A stretch of DNA of 64,000 nucleotides, from assembly GCA_015143295.1 (NCBI GenBank), contig CM026562.1:15900041-15964040 (forward strand), in the 5' to 3' direction. Below, in pieces: positions 62,405-64,000 of the stretch (positions are counted from its first letter, which is position 1; every line of letters begins with the position of its first letter). The DNA comes from Tetracentron sinense (taxonomy: Eukaryota; Streptophyta; Magnoliopsida; Trochodendrales; Trochodendraceae). The position numbers and the translations under genes are program-made. Under the pieces are notes generated by a model. It did not search any database. It was given only the letters and a program-made list of their open reading frames with translations, and was not told the DNA's origin.

Positions 62405-62700
62405 ATGCCAAGAGATAGAAATTTTGGTTGTCAAGGATGACTTACTGTTGTGTTTAACTATGTTGCGTACATGTATAACCATATTATGTTATGTTAAGGA
62501 ACTTTCCTCATTTTTCGTGGGTGAGTAGTGACTTGAAAAGTCTAAGTGCCTTGCCAACAAGCAAGTGTCTGGTCTTGTGTCAATTGAGGGAAGATTCGTG
62601 TGTCCTTAGTATAACTAGGTGACAGAGTGCAAGTTGTAGTGAGAGAGGTGCCCCCGCCTGATTAGGCATCATCCAAATTTCGAGGACGAAATTTTTGTAA
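62405..62700 (+). other. 3' non-coding region of the truncated element
   Basis: No family-like protein in any frame. It contains aaatttcgaggacgaaattt at about 62677-62696, the conserved sequence found before the PPT in this family. Confidence 0.65.
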
Positions 62701-62711
62701 GGGGGGGAGAA
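62701..62711 (+). other. Polypurine tract
   Basis: gggggggagaa lies directly before the LTR start tgtagcacc. It would prime plus-strand DNA synthesis. The counterpart in the complete element is GGGGGGGAGGA. Confidence 0.88.
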
Positions 62712-62930
62712 TGTAGCACCCCGAACTTTTTCATCTTTAATGAATGGCACTCTCGTAGCTAATTGGCCGTTTTCGTAGTGTCATTAATAAATAAGGGAGA
62801 AATCGGCAATTCCGAAACGTCAGAAAGGTTCGTTTTCGAAAGACGGATCCAACGCAAGTTGAATCGTCGAAATCCGACGAGCGAGTCAAAAGATATGGTC
62901 AAAACATTCCAGACATACAGAGCACCGATC

Positions 62931-63110
62931 GCTCGGTCCAGTCAGCGATCGATCGGTCCATAACCGATCGATCGGTAGCTATCGCACGGTCAGAAAATTT
63001 GTATGGGGAAATTTTCCAGAGAGTGAGTTTTTGACCGGTCGATCGGTCAATAACACCGATCGCTCGGTAGGCAACCGATCGATCGGTCATTAACACCGAT
63101 CGCTCGGTCT
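62931..63110. repeat. Array of GATC-centred palindromes (consensus ACCGATCGATCGGT)
   Basis: Copies near 62933, 62945, 62963, 63034, 63055, 63074 and 63095. Perfect examples are at 62963-62976 and 63074-63087; others have gctc or a one-base change in one half. They form two clusters around a spacer containing gaaattttccagagagtg, the same layout as in the 1-2251 and 19316-21433 LTRs. Confidence 0.85.
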
Positions 63111-63170
63111 TCGCGTTTTTGCAGAAATTTCAGTAAGGGCTTTTTCGTCATTTGGGCATTTCACCCTTGC

Positions 63171-63177
63171 TTTATAA
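63171..63177 (+). promoter_or_regulatory. TATA-like box of the LTR promoter
   Basis: ttgctTTATAAgcc lies about 60 bp after the palindrome array. The 1-2251 LTR has TATAAA at the matching place. Transcription would start roughly 30 bp downstream, near 63205; this is inferred. Confidence 0.5.
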
Positions 63178-64000
63178 GCCTTGCACGAGCCTAAGGGTTT
63201 CATAAACCCTTAGGGCAGATATTTGAGAGAGAGTGGGAGAGGAGAAAGGGGTTCTAACCTAGGGTTTCATCTTGAGAGTGAATCAAGGGTTTAAACACCC
63301 AAGATCATCCCAAAAAGGGCGTGGATTCATCAAATCCAACCTCAAACTCGTGTGGCATTCCCATTCCAAGCTAGGGCAGCGATCCTACGGCATTTTGAAA
63401 GGGGTTTCTTCCCCAAATCAAGCCTTCTTCAAGTAAGGGTTCTTCCCTACCATTTGAGGTTCGATTTCAAGGTTTCTTCAAGGTCAAGCCTTGATTTCAA
63501 GGTTAGTACACTCTACTAACTTCATTAGTGATAACCTTGATTTTTCTTCCTCAAATATGATGATTTTATATGTTGTTTGTCCCTTTTTATTGAGTTGTGA
63601 TGAAATCCCTATAATAAATAAGATAAATGGATAGAGATGTGGGAATGTGTGAATGGATGGTGGATTGTGGCGAATGGGTGCCGTGTGGGGTGATGTATGT
63701 AATGGGATGGATAATGGTGGAAGGGCATTTTCAACATAATGAACATACCTTTGTGATGGATGAAAAACATGCACTAAGCAACTTAAATAAAAAGGCTATC
63801 ATAGTGATGCTTACCAAGTGTTTGAGAAAATGTTTAAATGATGATTTAAATGAGTGAACTTGAATTATAAAAGCATGCATTGAGTTATTCTTTCTAAAAT
63901 GCCTATCTTGATCAAATGTGCTACATGTCATTTACATTTCCATATGCTCATATTAAGAATTGAAATGCTATGCTCATGTGACCATCATACTCAAGTATGT

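Larger units (their letters stand above)
61912..64000 (+). mobile_element. 5'-truncated, pol-less Ty3/gypsy element of the same LTR family
   Basis: Direct junction of satellite to the second half of gag, with no 5' LTR or PBS. After the gag zinc knuckles the protease-to-integrase region is absent; about 300 bp of 3' non-coding sequence leads to a PPT and then the LTR, which runs beyond the window. It lies opposite in direction to the other three family members. The missing 5' part could have been removed by recombination with the satellite. Confidence 0.85.
62712..64000 (+). mobile_element. LTR (3' LTR of the truncated element), cut by the window end
   Basis: Begins TGTAGCACCCCGAACTTTTTC, followed by a long stretch alignable with the minus-strand LTRs (for example gtcagaaaggttcgttttcgaaag and acgcaagttgaatcgtc). 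It has a palindrome array at 62931-63110, a TATA-like box at 63171, and then the leader-like part with agggtttca words. The missing end is beyond 64000. It is a distinct subfamily: it has cggt-armed palindromes where the complete element has the 26-bp repeat. Confidence 0.88.

Overview
The window is repetitive nuclear DNA from a flowering plant; the species cannot be told from the sequence. The evidence is a Ty3/gypsy chromovirus (Tekay/Del type), plant L1-type LINEs carrying an RNase H domain, a primer-binding site complementary to initiator tRNA-Met, and a satellite with monomers of about 178-180 bp. I found no host protein gene, rRNA, tRNA or CRISPR array. Almost all short open frames are shadows of the satellite.

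About 41 kb (roughly 64%) is one tandem satellite array, broken into blocks at 2252-5995, 6701-16204, 16574-18813, 19189-19315, 21434-37057, 47562-53175, 57588-59680 and 60037-61911. Monomers are diverged from their neighbours, but the same ordered series of about 17 monomer types recurs, giving a higher-order repeat of roughly 3.0 kb. One type is fixed as a short monomer of about 145 bp. Locally there are shorter periods (a four-monomer duplication of 717 bp, and 1.4-1.6 kb units). The array is centromere-like in monomer length; its divergence and insertion load suggest a decayed or pericentromeric array. That location is inference.

Retroelements sit inside the array. One Ty3/gypsy LTR family is present four times: a partial LTR at 1-2251 (minus), a solo LTR at 19316-21433 (minus), a complete 10.5-kb element at 37058-47561 (minus, 5-bp target duplication GGGTC), and a 5'-truncated, pol-less copy at 61912-64000 (plus, running off the window). 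The complete element has LTRs of 2684 and 2698 bp, PBS, PPT, gag, protease, reverse transcriptase, RNase H, integrase and a chromodomain. Its genes are broken by a stop in gag, several frameshifts, an Asp-to-Asn change in the RT active site and an integrase deletion. A 146-nt GT-AG segment between gag and protease looks like an intron. Three of the four LTRs carry arrays of GATC-centred palindromes whose arms differ between copies but stay complementary; the complete element has a 26-bp minisatellite at that place instead.

LINEs: a 5'-truncated copy at 5996-6700 (plus), a pair at 16205-16573 and 18814-19188 (minus) that were duplicated together with the surrounding satellite, and a nearly full ORF2 copy at 53176-57587 (minus) with endonuclease, RT and RNase H. 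Their 3' tails share a small hairpin motif although their coding parts differ. A 356-bp piece of unrelated sequence lies at 59681-60036.

The window therefore records satellite amplification, retroelement insertion and further satellite duplication in a readable order. No cellular operon or pathway is encoded here.
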